Assembly (NCBI RefSeq): GCF_964340395.1
Contig: NC_135559.1
Coordinates: 23,046,964-23,110,963, forward strand
Direction of reading: 5' to 3'
DNA from: Glandiceps talaboti
Taxonomy: Eukaryota; Hemichordata; Enteropneusta; Spengelidae
DNA length: 64,000 nt
Part shown: positions 29,201 through 44,200 of the stretch, one piece after another
How the letters are laid out: every line of letters begins with the position of its first letter
How positions within the stretch are numbered: position 1 is the first letter of the stretch
Made by a program: the position numbers and the translations under genes
Notes under the pieces: generated by a model
Told to the model about the DNA's origin: nothing
Seen by the model: only the letters and a program-made list of their open reading frames with translations
The model's database searches: none

Positions 29201-32200
29201 TAGGCATATTTACATACATTTTTTGAAAGTTTATCATTTGTCTATTAATCCTGTTATCTTTGCAATATATACGATCATTTGGCTGTTGCTATGGGCATAA
29301 TCTTGTTGCTTGGCATATTTGCATACAATGTTTTAATGTTTATGTTTGATCACTTGTATATGAATCCCTGTTATCTTTGCAAAAAACATCATTGTTTGGC
29401 TATTCCTATGGGTGTCGTCTTGTTGCTTGGCATATTTGCATACATTTTTTAAATGTTTACTCACTTGTCTACCAGATGTTATTTTAGAAAAATATTCTGG
29501 CAGTTGTTTGTCGTTAAGGGCTTGGTCATGGTTGTTACGGCCAATTGCAAGCAATATTTGGAGAATAACATGTCTCGAAACATCTCACCACATTTCAGTC
29601 CCATCGACCAAGTACTTTTTTTTTTTTAGAGATATAAGTTTTTCACCAAAATGCAGATTTTTACACCTAATTTGCATATAACTATTGAGATTATATGCTT
29701 AACATTTCTTCATCTATACAAACTAAAAATGCATCCCCATTAAATTTCAGCCCGATCTGCTCAGTAGTTTTGGAATTAGAGATTTTTGCCCTAAAACACA
29801 CATTTTTAGACCTAAGTTGCATACAATTGATGATCACTATGTCATGAACAAATCTACACTAAGAACATTCCCACCAAATTTTAGCCTAATGTGCCGAGTA
29901 GTTTTTTGAGTTTAAGTTTTTTAAAACCAAAAATGACATTTTTTCACCCAAATCACACACCTGTGATGTGATCATTCTGCTTTGAACAATGCCATAAGAA
30001 CTACTGAACTTTATCAGTTGAGTTGTGCTAAAAATCTAAATTCAAGGATCTATGATGAGGTCAAAACAAATGCATGCTTTTGAACTTTACAGACAAATTA
30101 AGGTATGCATCTGGTGTCAAAAGACATTGTTTTAATACCTAGTGGAAACACATAAGACATTGTTTTAATACCTAGTGGTAACACATAAGACATTGTTTTA
30201 ATACCTAGTGGAAACACATAAGACATTGTTTTAATACCTAGTGGAAACACATAAGACATTGTTTTAATACCTAGTGGAAACACATAAGACATTGTTTTAA
30301 TACCTAGTGGAAACACAAAAGACATTGTTTTAATACCTAGTGGAAACACTTGTACACTAGCTTAAATTAATGTAAATAGAAATAATTTGATTGTCTTGAA
30401 AGGCAAGAAAGTATGTTATTTTGATGTTATGGCCTAAATATTTGGCAAATCAACTGTTAGTACTATTAGTATTACCAGATTTTGCACCACTACAGATGCA
30501 AAAGTTGTCCATTCAAGATAGAGAATTTGTATACAGGTAGTCAATATGGAACAATAGAGTTGAAATAATTATGATATGTACATCCATCTATCTATGTTGT
30601 CATGGCACAAAGATACTGAAACTGATACTATAAACTAACTACAGGGGGCAAGCTGTCACTAAACTAAAGCTATTGTTGTATGTGGCATATTACACAAATG
30701 GTTGATAGCAGTGCCCTGGTTATATGTAGGTACAGTCACTCTGTAATCAAAATAAACATTCAATGACTCAATGACGTTGAATGGGGTGTCACTTGAGAAA
30801 ACCTTGTTATCAGTGACTTCACCCTTCTGTGAATGTAATTACATCAATGACCATTGATAACTTATATCAACATGCAAGATAGAATGTTCATCACTGGGAT
30901 GCAGGTATGTAATGGAGATTCCAGCTGTCTTCTGAGACATGTAGTACACCCTGACGATGATGTTGACACAAGATGTCAGTGATAATATGGGATTTGTTTC
31001 TGTGAGTAGGAATTTTGATTACTTGTATCAACATGTCACAATTATAGTTTGTGTCTATGTTAACTTACATATATTAGATCTACCATTATGACAACCTACC
31101 TTTATTATTGTATGTAAGATTCCTACAAAGTTACTTTCAGTTTGCAGTAATTCCATTATAACTTGTTGTCTTTTACTAAGTATCTTGGCTGGAATGACTG
31201 GTGAAACTGTCTTCAAGCCATTATCTGCTTCTCGTGCTTCTTCTAAGTTCAAAAACAAACAAAAGATATTCTATATCTAATCACTTTCAACTGCATATTG
31301 ACAAGTCAGCAAACCACATGTACTATTATTGTTTTGTTCTTACTTTGCACTTTATTTCAATCTTTTGGACACAAATAGAAACATACAGTTAGTAGTTATT
31401 ATTGAAATCTCAGTGGGTGTGTGTTGCCCATCTTCAGTGCACGTCTTTTTTTGGGTGTTAACAAACAAGTGTTTGATACTAAAATACAAAAAATTTCATG
31501 GTATTTCAAGCATCATGTGTAATCCTAAATATATCTTGTTTTGATCTGTTCTCTTCTATCGATGTGCTTCTCTTTCTGTCCCACGTTATTTAGTAAATAT
31601 TCTGTTGTGTGGGGACCCCCCAATGCACATGACTTGGATCACGGCTGCACAGTACTGAGCAATGAGGAACAGGAAGAGATAGAAATTAATCCAAGAGAAG
31701 AGATCAAACCAAGACAAGACATAACTGGGGATTACACACAATTCATAAGCTTTAAATTTACAATGATATCAAAGTACTAATTTATGTGACTTTAATTACA
31801 CCAAGTATTTGGGGTAAATCAAAACATTTTTTATATTTTCTAATAAATACTCTATTACCTAACTACAACAGATCCACAAATGTAGTATACTTAGTACTTA
31901 GAGCTAAGACATGTCATTTGTAAAATGCACCATGGCTTTTGTCATATATAACTAGACAAAGTAATCATTCAAATTTTAAGTATGGTTAAAAAGTTGTTTT
32001 CATTGAAAGAAAGACAGATACTGAGATAGAAATAGCAAAAATAAAACTGTTATCAGTTTTACTTTCACAAAATTGAACTGTGTGCGTAGCGTTCAATAGT
32101 TACAATTTCTCTGTTGAACAATAAACTATTTGCCAATTACGTACTAGCTGTATATCTCACCTTTAGATGAAAGAACTACAGAGGAATCTGGTGTCTGTGA

Positions 32201-35200
32201 TGCATCTAAGAAAGAACCAGATATGGATAACGTGCCAACTTCACTTGACCGTCTCTTTCTTGGTGGTAGATATGGTGAATCAATTTGTTCACTGTCTTTA
32301 GACAATGCAGCTATGCTTTCTCTCAGTCGTCTACGTTTCCTTGACCTTGATGATGGTGTCCTTGGTGTACCTGCTGCATGGGTCGGTGAAACACACTGTA
32401 AAGTCAAAACAAAAGTGACTTTGAATAGCTAAAATGTTTACTTGTAAATCTGTACTATCAGTAAAGTCTGGTACAACATGGAGTAAACACAGATTTAGTG
32501 AACTAAACTGTTCCAGCTAAATTTTCTATTGATTTGTATTGGTCTAACAAAGTATAAATCTGATAGTCTAGATACCATGTTTACAGCTGTCGCCATAATA
32601 AGTGAGACACTAAGCCAGCAGTATTGTGTGGAAAACACCAATCTTGAACTCAGCTTGCTAGATAATTTGCTGATCAGATAATTTTGGTCTCCTTTCACCA
32701 AAATAGTGAGACGCTCAGCTATGAGATGAGATGAGATGTATAACACTTGTTACACTGTACCCGCTAGTAGTAGACTCACGTCTCCTCATGCTATGGGACA
32801 TTCTATTTATGCTATATATATGTACACATACCTTGTACCATGCATCGTTTAAAAATATTACACAAATAGAAAAAACTTATAGAAATATATGTTATATATT
32901 CTATGCCCACATCGATGACAGAGAGCGCAAGTTCATCGGTATCGACCACCTATGCTCCGAGATAATTCGGGAACGGGACACTCCATTTCTTTCAACACAG
33001 TCTTAATTGCAAGTTTTTCATCAGACAGCTCCTGAATCATACGTCCTATGTCTACCTTGAGTGTCTTTCTCCTGCTAGGTGGTACCGGTGTTACTGAACA
33101 GTGAAGTATCATTTTTTTCGTCATTGACATTGTCTTTTACTAGTTTCGAAGGGAATTTCAACCGGCGCCGAGATTAGGAAGTTTTCTCTAAGCTTGTGTC
33201 ATCACTTACGCTAGAATCTTTGCGGAAGGAAATATTGTCTCTATTCAACGTTTTCGGCAAATTTGGGATGGCAAATCTACTTCCCGACCTCCAAAATTAT
33301 GTGCGCTTTTAAATTTCACCTCAACATTGTTCGATCACTTCCACATTTACATGTCAACATGTCTTGCATGAAGGGGTTGTCTTGTAGTTTTATCAGAACA
33401 CCAGTATCTTTGTATCATGCATAAAATGTTGCATTTCTATTGACGCAGTATTTCACTAGAAATTGAATCATTATTAGACCTATACAACTATTGACACTAT
33501 CAGGCTCTACAACAGACACTTAGCTAATAATTTCTAATTTTAGGCCGTGAGAATAATTCAGAAGTTTATTAACTTTATTATGTCACTGATATTTGGTTTG
33601 ACTGGTAAAGTGACCGGTAAATTCATCGTGATTGGGAAACAATTTGAAGAGAAATGTGCATGGAAAGAAACTGTTGATAAACACAAAGCAAAACAGTGCT
33701 TTTGCAAGAACATCTCATGTTGCAAAGGTAATACTAAAGGAGTGTGAATTAAATCTAGCCTACCACAAGCTTTAACTTTTTAAAACTAACGTTTCTACTT
33801 TGAGAAATAATGAGTGTAAGTAATAAGTACTAGCGATGACATAATTTTTTTCAATTTACTTTTGTCGAAAAATGTGCAGATCGTACCCCACTGTATCATA
33901 CCCCAACAACAGAATGGCATTTATTCATTTGAAATTGATGCATATTTGAATCAGACTTGGTTTATCAACTTGAACTGATAACACTATGAACAAAGCATCT
34001 CACTATTTTGGCGAAAAATTATTTGATCAGCAAATTACCTAGCAATTCGCGCAAACTGAGTTCAAGATTTGTGTTTTCCACACAATATTGCACGCAATAC
34101 TGCTGGCTTGGTGTCTTACTTATTATAGTGACAGCTGTAATAGTTACATCCTGGAATACTGTTCTAACTACCTCTCTACTAACCTGTTGGAAACTATACA
34201 TGCTTTCATCAGCTGCAGCAGCCATCTGTATACTACCCCAAAACCACTGAAAAAAGAATAACAAAACATTACAGTTATTGACATACCTCTATCCATTAAC
34301 CCTTTGAACCCTAAAGGCTGGTATACCGGCCTACTGGAGTTTGACTTTATATCCTAAAGGCCGGTATACCGGCCTACTGGAGTTTGACTTTATATCCTAA
34401 AGGCCGGTATACCGGCCGTATCGCCTAGCAATATAACAGCCAATCAAATAGCTTGTTACTACACGTGTTTGGCATCCAAACATAGTGATGACGTATGGCC
34501 GCCATTGTTAACATCGCTGTGTATTACTTTATCGGACATCGCTCTTCAAAAATTCCTCGTAGACGTATTACACCTGCTCAAGTGCTGCAAGATGTGTTGA
34601 GTTCGGATGAGGAAAATGTGCAAGGTATTTTTCTAGTGAGCATTCTAGTGTAAACGGCAATTTCGGCCACGTTAATTCAGCTGCTTCAAATGTTTCAGCC
34701 GATGATAATTTAGACCCAGCACCTGTCAGCAGAGGGCGTGGCATGACAATGGACGGGGGCGAGGCAGGGGACATACTGGAACTCAAAGGAGAACACCCCC
34801 CCCCCCCCCATAGGTTGGAATTGTTCCGAAGTATCATTTCTTTCTGAAATCATATTTGTCTGCCCTTATATATTTTTTTAGATGTGTAAACATGTATAAA
34901 TGATAAATAACAATTCTCCTGGGGGTCAGGATATACGTCACGTTACCCTGGGGAGCTTAGGGTTCAAAGAGTTAATATATACATTGTACAGCCAATTAAA
35001 ACATTAGTTATTGACATACTTGTATCCATTAAGATATACAGCCAATTAAAACATTCTAGCATTGATGTGATACAATGGGTAAGAAAGATAATGATATCTT
35101 TAATAAGCTAAAAAAAAAAGTACCATGGCAAAAGCAGAGCTTTTTTTGAGTTCGCATTTTTTCATCCAGATCAATTTTCTTTTAACCTGACATGCAAATA

Positions 35201-38200
35201 TGACAAAGTCGTATGTACTCACTTCAAGCTTAACAATATGCACTGTGGAATTACTAGGTTCAAATGGTAGATCTTTCACAACGTTGTTATCAACTACCAA
35301 ATGTGTACAACTGGAACTACCAACTGGTGCAAATGTACCACCTGCAAACAAGTACAATCAATAATTACATAGTAATATACACACGAGTTGGTATTTTTTT
35401 CATATTATCTTGTTCTGTCAGCAACTATACTTTGGTCAGTCAATGATAGTTATTGCAATATGGTTCTTACTTTGGTCAGTCAATGACAAGTTATTTCACT
35501 ATGGTTCTTACTTTGGTCAGTCAATGACAAGTTATTTCACTATGGTTCTTACTTTGGTCAGTCAATGATAGTTATAGCACTATGGTTCTTACTTTGGTCA
35601 GTCAATGACAAGTTATTTCACTATGGTTCTTACTTTGGTCAGTCAATGATAGTTATAGCACTATGGTTCTTACTTTGGTCAGTCAATGATAGTTATTTCA
35701 CTATGGTTCTTATTTTGGTCAGTCAATGATAGTTATTTCACTATGGTTCTTACTTTGGTCAGTCAATGACAAGTTATTGCAATATGGTTCTTACTTTGGT
35801 CAGTCAATGACAAGTTATTTCACTATGGTTCTTACTTTGGTCAGTCAATGATAGTTATAGCACTATGGTTCTTACTTTGGTCAGTCAATGACAAGTTATT
35901 GCACTGTGGTTCTTACTTTGGTCAGTCAATGACAAGTTATTTCACTATGGTTCTTACTTTGGTCAGTCAATGATAGTTATTGCACTATGGTTCTTACTTT
36001 GGTCAGTCAATGATAGTTATTTCACTATGGTTCTTACTTTGGTCAGTCAATGATAGTTATTGCAATATGGTTCTTACTTTGGTCAGTCAATGATAGTTAT
36101 TGCACTATGGTTCTTACTTTGGTCAGTCAATGATAGTTATTGCACTATGGTTCTTACTTTGGTCAGTCAATGATAGTTATTGCACTATGGTTCTTACTTT
36201 GGTCAGTCAATGACAAGTTATTTCACTATGGTTCTTACTTTGGTCAGTCAATGACAAGTTATTTCACTATGGTTCTTACTTTGGTCAGTCAATGACAAGT
36301 TATTTCACTATGGTTCTTACTTTGGTCAGTCAATGATAGTTATTGCACTATGGTTCTTACTTTGGTCAGTCAATGATAGTTATTGCACTATGGTTCTTAC
36401 TTTGGTCAGTCAATGATAGTTATTGCACTATGGTTCTTACTTTGGTCAGTCAATGACAAGTTATTTCACTATGGTTCTTACTTTGGTCAGTCAATGATAG
36501 TTATTGCACTATGGTTCTTACTTTGGTCAGTCAATGACAAGTTATTTCACTATGGTTCTTACTTTGGTCAGTCAATGACAAGTTATTTCACTATGGTTCT
36601 TACTTTGGTCAGTCAATGATAGTTATTGCAGTATGGTTCCATGCTTGAGCTCTTTTCAAACAGAGCATTCTGAAGTACAGTACCATTATGTTTAGGTGCA
36701 TTACACATTCTCATTGGTTGAATAAATCCACTCAGTACTCAAGATTTGTGTGAAAACTGCTATGGTATTGTGTCAGATGTGGGAACAAGACACTCACTCA
36801 GAATGAAAATGAATGTAGGAAAGAGAGGTAAATACAGAAATCATGCCAAGTTCACTACATCAGATATTAATCAGATTGTATTAGAACATTCTTGTGGGAG
36901 TTGTCCTAATTACACCAATTGACAGATCGACCGTTGAGGGCGCTCTTCACACCCCTTTCCACAAGCATTATATGGTAAGAATGTTGTTCTTGGCAATGTA
37001 TTTTACAGTCTACAAGTTACATGTACCTTGCATCTCAGTTACTTCTTCCATGTGTGCTTTTTCCTCTTCAGAAAAACCAAGAAAACTTAAACAGTAACAA
37101 AAGAATGGCATCATCTTATACTGCATCTAATAATGAAATTATAGAAAAACACAGTTCAGAATTGAGCAGACAGTAAAACATTATAAATGAGATAATATAA
37201 TAGATAATAAAGTTAGTTTTTTATATAGCACTTACCTACTCAGTACTCAAAGCCAGGGATGTAGATAAGGATCAGTAAACAACCAACAAATTTACAATGT
37301 TAAGGCAGCTACTTTTTCATTTCTTTTAAAATTCTTTGTTTCACCTAGTATATTTCCACTAATGGGCAAATTCATGGGCCTCGTTTGTAGACATCACCGA
37401 TTACAAACCAATAACTCTAACCATTCAACCATCAGAACTCCACAACTAGCAATGTACAGATTACAAGCCAACCACTCTAACCATTCAACCATCATGACTC
37501 TACAACCAGCAATGTACAGATTACAAGCCAACCACTCTAACCATTCAACCATCATGACTCTACAACCAGCAATGTACAGATTACAAGCCAACCACCCTAA
37601 CCATTCAACCATCAGAACTCCACAACCAGCAATGTACAGATTACAAGCCAACCACTCTAAACCATTCAACCATCCTGACTCCACAACCAGCAATGTACAG
37701 ATTACAAGCCAACCACTCTAACCATTCAACCATCAGAACTCCATAACCAGCAATGTACAGATTACAAGCCAACCACTCTAACCATTCAACCATCAGAACT
37801 CCATAACCAGCAATGTACAGATTACAAGCCAACCACTCTAACCATTCAACCATCATGACTCTACAACCAGCAATGTACAGATTACAAGCCAACCACTCTA
37901 ACCATTCACCCATCATGACTCCAAAACCAGCAATGTACAGATTACAAGCCAACCACTCTAACCATTCAACCATCATGACACCACAACCAGCAATGTACAG
38001 ATTACAAGCCAACCACTCTAACCATTCAACCATCATGACTCCACAACCAGCAATGTACTGATTACAAGCCAACCACTAACCATTCAACCATCATGACTCT
38101 ACAACCAGCAATGTACAGATTACAAGCCAACCACTCTAACCATTCAACCATCAAAACTCTACAACCAGCAATGTACAGATTACAAGCCAGCCACTCTAAC

Positions 38201-41200
38201 CATTCAACCACCATGACCCTACAACCAGCAATGTACAGATTACAAGCCAACCACTCTAACCATTCAACCATCATGACACCACAACCAGCAATGTACAGAT
38301 TACAAGCCAACCACTAACCATTCAACCATCATGACTCCACAACCAGCAATGTACTGATTACAAGCCAACCACTAACCATTCAACCATCATGACTCTACAA
38401 CCAGCAATGTACAGATTACAAGCCAACCACCCTAACCATTCAACCATCAAAACTCTACAACCAGCAATGTACAGATTACAAGCCAACCACTCTAACCATT
38501 CAACCATCAGAACTTCACAACCAGCAATGTACAGATTACAAGCCAACCACTCTAACCATTCAACCATCATGACTCTACAACCAGCAATGTACAGATTACA
38601 AGCCAACCACTCTAACCATTCAACCATCATGACTCTACAACCAGCAATGTACAGATTACAAACCAACCACTCTAACCATTCACCCATCCTGACTCCACAA
38701 CCAGCAATGTACAGATTACAAACCAACCACTCTAACCATTCAACCATCATGACTCTACAACCAGCAATGTACAGATTACAAGCCAACCACTCTAACCATT
38801 AAACCATCAAAACTCCACAACCAGCAATGTACAGATTACAAGCCAACATTCAACTATCCTGACACTACAACTGACAGCCTACAGATTCCAAGCATTTTTT
38901 ACTCAAATATGCTCATTATATAATCATAAATTTGACCGTTCCTAACAAGTAAGTTCTAAAAGGCAATAACGCAACTAAATCTTGCTCAATTTTCAAACTT
39001 TTTTTGCAAAAATGTTCGCTTCTGCTCAAAGATTACACATTTGGACCTTTGATCTTTACTGATTACGTAGTGTTGGTATAAAAAAACAACAACTGATGGG
39101 TCCCTTAGAGCAACTCACATGTCACTTGATAACTTTCAGTGTATTTTTGAAACAAAGTAGACCCCTGCAGCCTACCTGAGATGATCAAGCTCATAATCCC
39201 CCTATTAACACCATAAAGCAATGCCAATTGCTAATCTGTTTCTTCCTAGTCTGTGATGCAATCTTTTACTTTGATGTTTTGATTTCAATATTAATTTTCT
39301 TCTAAATGGCTAGCTATGAATAATGTATATAATATTTACCATAGCTTCTTCTACTGCAGTAGTATTAAGTTCACATCTTCTATTCCATGATTCCATGACC
39401 CATCTTTCTGTCATCACAGGTGTACCTAGACTAACAGCAGTCTAAAATATCAATTCACAATAAAGACAAGGATTATACATTATGAAGGTCTGGCCAACAA
39501 AAGATGTCATGTACTAAAGTTGTTTCAAAAGAAAGAAAGAAAGAAAGAAAGGTTTATTACATGCATAGACATTCCACCAACGTGGAGGGGCTATGTTATA
39601 CATTATTATGTTCAAGATCAATTCTCATTTCAAATCTGGAGTCACTATGCAAGGTTTTTCAAAAGAGAACAAATTGATCTCAATTTTGATCAACATCACA
39701 TACGTACTTCTAGAAGGGCCACCAAACACTGGTTTAACTTGGAGGAAAAATTGATGATTTCCTAAAAAACAAGGTAGTGAACCAAATCCAGAAGAACTGG
39801 AAACAAACTTTAATAGGGCAAAAAATTGGTTGAATTAGAATACACTGATTTTGAAACAATTAATTTCAGATATTAAATGAAAAAAGAAAACCTACCAGTA
39901 CATGTTTATGATGATAATAGTAAGCATACTATATGTATTTTTGTATTATTTGCATATTAATGTGATTCTTTGATGTCAAGACAGGTACTGCCTATGTCAC
40001 TTTGATGTCAAGACAGGTACTGCCTATGTCACTTTGATGTCAAGACAGGTACTGCCTATGTCACTTTGATGTCAAGAGAGGTACTGCCTATGTCACTTTG
40101 ATGTCAAGACAGGTACTGCCTATGTCACTTTGATGTCAAGACAGGTACTGCCTATGTCACTTTGATGTCAAGACAGGTACTGCCTGTGTCACTTTGATGT
40201 CAAGACAGGTACTGCCTGTGTCACTTTGATGTCAAGACAGGTACTGCCTGTGTCATTTTGATGTCAAGACAGGTACTGCCTGTGTCACTTTGATGTCAAG
40301 ACAGGTACTGCCTGTGTCACTTTGATGTCAAGACAGGTACTGCCTATGTCACTTTGATGTCAAGACAGGTACTACCTGTGTCACTTTGATGTCAAGACAG
40401 GTACTGCCTGTGTCACTTTGATGTCAAGACAGGTACTGCCTGTGTCACTTTGATGTCAAGACAGGTACTGCCTGTGTCACTTTGATGTCAAGACAGGTAC
40501 TGCCTGTGTCACTTTGATGTCAAGACAGGTACTGCCTGTGTCACTTTGATGTCAAGACAGGTACTGCCTATGTCACTTTGATGTCAAGACAGGTACTGCC
40601 TGTGTCACTTTGATGTCAAGACAGGTACTGCCTTTGTCACTTTGATGTCAAGACAGGTACTGCCTATGTCACTTTGATGTCAAGACAGGTACTGCCTATG
40701 TCACTTTAATGTCAAGACAGGTACTGCCTATGTCACTTTAATGTCAAGACAGGTACTGCCTATGTCACTTTGATGTCAAGACAGGTACTGCCTATGTCAC
40801 TTTGATGTCAAGACAGGTACTGCCTATGTCACTTTGATGTCAAGACAGGTACTGCCTATGTCACTTTGATGTCAAGACAGGTACTGCCTATGTCACTTTG
40901 ATGTCAAGACAGGTACTGCCTATGTCACTTTAATGAAAACTACCATATCACAGTATATTCTTACACTTCCATCCTGGCATGCAGGGTCACTCAATCCTAT
41001 GTAAAGTGTCAACTATCTTTACATACATAGACCCAGTCTTATATATTTATATCTGTACTTACCCTGTATTTACTACCATTAGTTGCGTTGGCTACAAGAT
41101 GTGTAACTCTGGTAGTGAAATCTCTGCGTATACTTCCACCCATGTGATGTACTAAGTTCACTAAATGCGTTATTTCTTCCTTCTTACGAAAACCAGTGAA

Positions 41201-44200
41201 ACAAATAATAAGATTGGACATCATGGTGCAATACAGAGGTCGGCTATTGTATGGTAATTCCTGCAAACAATAGGGTGATAAAATATGAAATTGTAAGACA
41301 AACTATGTCAAAGCAACTACTAGTATATAGATGCATATGACAATGTTATCAACATAAATTACTACTTTATCTTGTGTAGACTAGTACTAAAGTTGAACTT
41401 TCACATCCATTGGTAATAGATTACAAGATAGGTTTACAGTCAGCACTGTATCCAACAAGAACACAATCCAACAGAATATCACTATATCCTACTGAAGTCA
41501 TGACTATTTTAAGGTAAGATGCAGTGTGCCCTCTAAGTCAATTTGATACACCACTGATGCATACAATTTCTGGTGATGCACCTAAAATTTAGTATTCCCC
41601 TATCGCTTACTATGTGGTGAGTGTGCCCGCTCAGCCAAAAATTTAGTATTCCCCTATCGCTTACTATGTGGTGAGTGTGCCCGCTCAGCCAATTTGATGT
41701 GCCATTGATGAATACAATTTCTAGTGACACCAACATTTGGTGTTCCCCTATCTATGTGGTGACTCACAAGAAGTGCTAGTTTTTATCATTTTGACTCACA
41801 GCAAGAAAATTTGGCTATCAATAGAGGACACACTTGTCAGATGGAACCCACTCAATCTGACTTCAATTGTAAGTCACGACCAATACAGAACAGCATTTTG
41901 ATTTTCAATACTTCCCCTATAGAAGTTGAAAATCAAACAAACACTGAATTTGACCTAAAATCTGAATAGTTTACATGCCATGATCTTACATAAATTTCTG
42001 ACAATACTGACCTGTTTATTATGAGCACACTTGATGATAACTGGAGGACCCATGATTCTACATTCCATTCGGCGAAGAGAATCATAAAGAATGCCTTCAA
42101 ATGTATCAAGGACAAAGATAGTCTCATATTTGTCATCATCAACATATTCTTTTCCACTGTCTGAATGTACAACAGCAAGTCCTAGCATCTATAAGAAGAC
42201 AATCATTAATATCGATAGTACACAACTTACATCACAATATTGTGTATTTGACTTCACATACTACTTTGGCATGCCTAATTTAGTACATTTCATTTTCCTT
42301 CTAGTTAAAAATTGCATATCGAAATTTAGTATAACATAAGGTAAGCAGGTTGTCAAAAGTTAAGGTTGATGCAAACATTTGGGTCATCATGTAGGCATTG
42401 TCTATGTACATGTACATGTATAGTACTAGTATGGTGCAAAATGTTGTCATATACATGTATACAGGTAAAGGCAATACATGTATATGAATGTACATATACA
42501 TTAAATAACTGATAATCTCAGCTTGCTATTTTGAATGTGTGACAGACATGGGAAAGTTCTTGGGTCTGACAGATAAAGAGAGATTAGAAGTTGGGATATT
42601 TTGTGTACATTTCAGGAGTACAAGTATATTTAAATCACAATTTCACAGTTATGAACTTGTCCAACTTGACACAAGTGTTGTGCTATTAAATGACACTTTT
42701 GTTGTGTTTATGGACATTCCCATTAAAGTTCCAGAAACTACATTGTAGTTAACTAGCTAGTTTTTAGAACTGGTTGGTGGAAGATCATTGGGATCAAGAA
42801 TCTCATCAAACTATATGTACTACTAAAATATTGGACATCTGACAGCATTCATGATGGTTACTGTTGCAAAAAATGAATGTTCATGGACTCTGAGTTCATA
42901 CTTACATGTACAATGTAATAATGAATGTTCATGGACTATGTGTTCATACTTACAATGTAATAATGAATGTTCATGGACTCTGAGTTCATACTTACATGTA
43001 CAATGTAATAATGAATGTTCATGGACTATGTGTTCATACTTACAATGTAATAATGAATGTTCATGGACTGTGTTCATACTTACATGTACAATGTAATAAT
43101 GAATGTTCATGGACTATGTGTTCATACATACAATGTAATAATGAATGTTCATGGACTCTGTGTTCATACTTACAATGTAATATTGAATGTTCATGGACTA
43201 TGTGTTCATACTTACAATGTAATAATGAATGTTCATGGACTATGTGTTCATACTTACAATGTAATAATGAATGTTCATGGACTATGTGTTCATACTTACA
43301 ATGTAATAATGAATGTTCATGGACTATGTGTTCATACTTACAATGTAATAATGAATGTTCATGGACTCTGAGTTCATACTTACATGTACAATGTAATAAT
43401 GAATGTTCATGGACTATGTGTTCATACTTACAATGTAATAATGAATGTTCATGGACTGTGTTCATACTTACATGTACAATGTAATAATGAATGTTCATGG
43501 ACTATGTGTTCATACATACAATGTAATAATGAATGTTCATGGACTCTGTGTTCATACTTACAATGTAATATTGAATGTTCATGGACTATGTGTTCATACT
43601 TACAATGTAATAATGAATGTTCATGGACTATGTGTTCATACTTACAATGTAATAATGAATGTTCATGGACTATGTGTTCATACTTACAATGTAATAATGA
43701 ATGTTCATGGACTATGTGTTCATACTTACAATGTAATAATGAATGTTCATGGACTCTGAGTTCATACTTACATGTACAATGTAATAATGAATGTTCATGG
43801 ACTCTGTGTTCATACTTACAATGTAATAATGAATGTTCATGGACTATGTGTTCATACTTACAATGTAATAATGAATGTTCATGGACTATGTGTTCATACA
43901 TACAATGTAATAATGAATGTTCATGGACTATGTGTTCATACTTACAATGTAATAATGAATGTTCATGGACTCTGTGTTCATACTTACAATGTAATAATGA
44001 ATGTTCATGGACTCTGAGTTCATACTTACATGTACAATGTAATAATGAATGTTCATGGACTCTGTGTTCATACTTACAATGTAATAATGAATGTTCATGG
44101 ACTCTGTGTTCATACTTACAATGTAATAATGAATGTTCATGGACTCTGAGTTCATACTTACATGTACAATGTAATAATGAATGTTCATGGACTATGTGTT

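Noticed and set aside
34568-34837. 89-codon minus-strand frame inside the piggyBac-like element
   Set aside because: Antisense to the transposase relic and partly Pro/Ser low-complexity sequence created by a C-run. No support as a gene.
37362-38802. Frames of 119-143 codons on both strands
   Set aside because: Produced by the 60-bp minisatellite, with identical peptides recurring per unit.
36000-39338. A separate missing ECT2 exon between BRCT1 and BRCT2
   Set aside because: Extending exon 6 to the ATTATTAG acceptor supplies the missing linker (YKMMPF) in frame, so no further exon is required.
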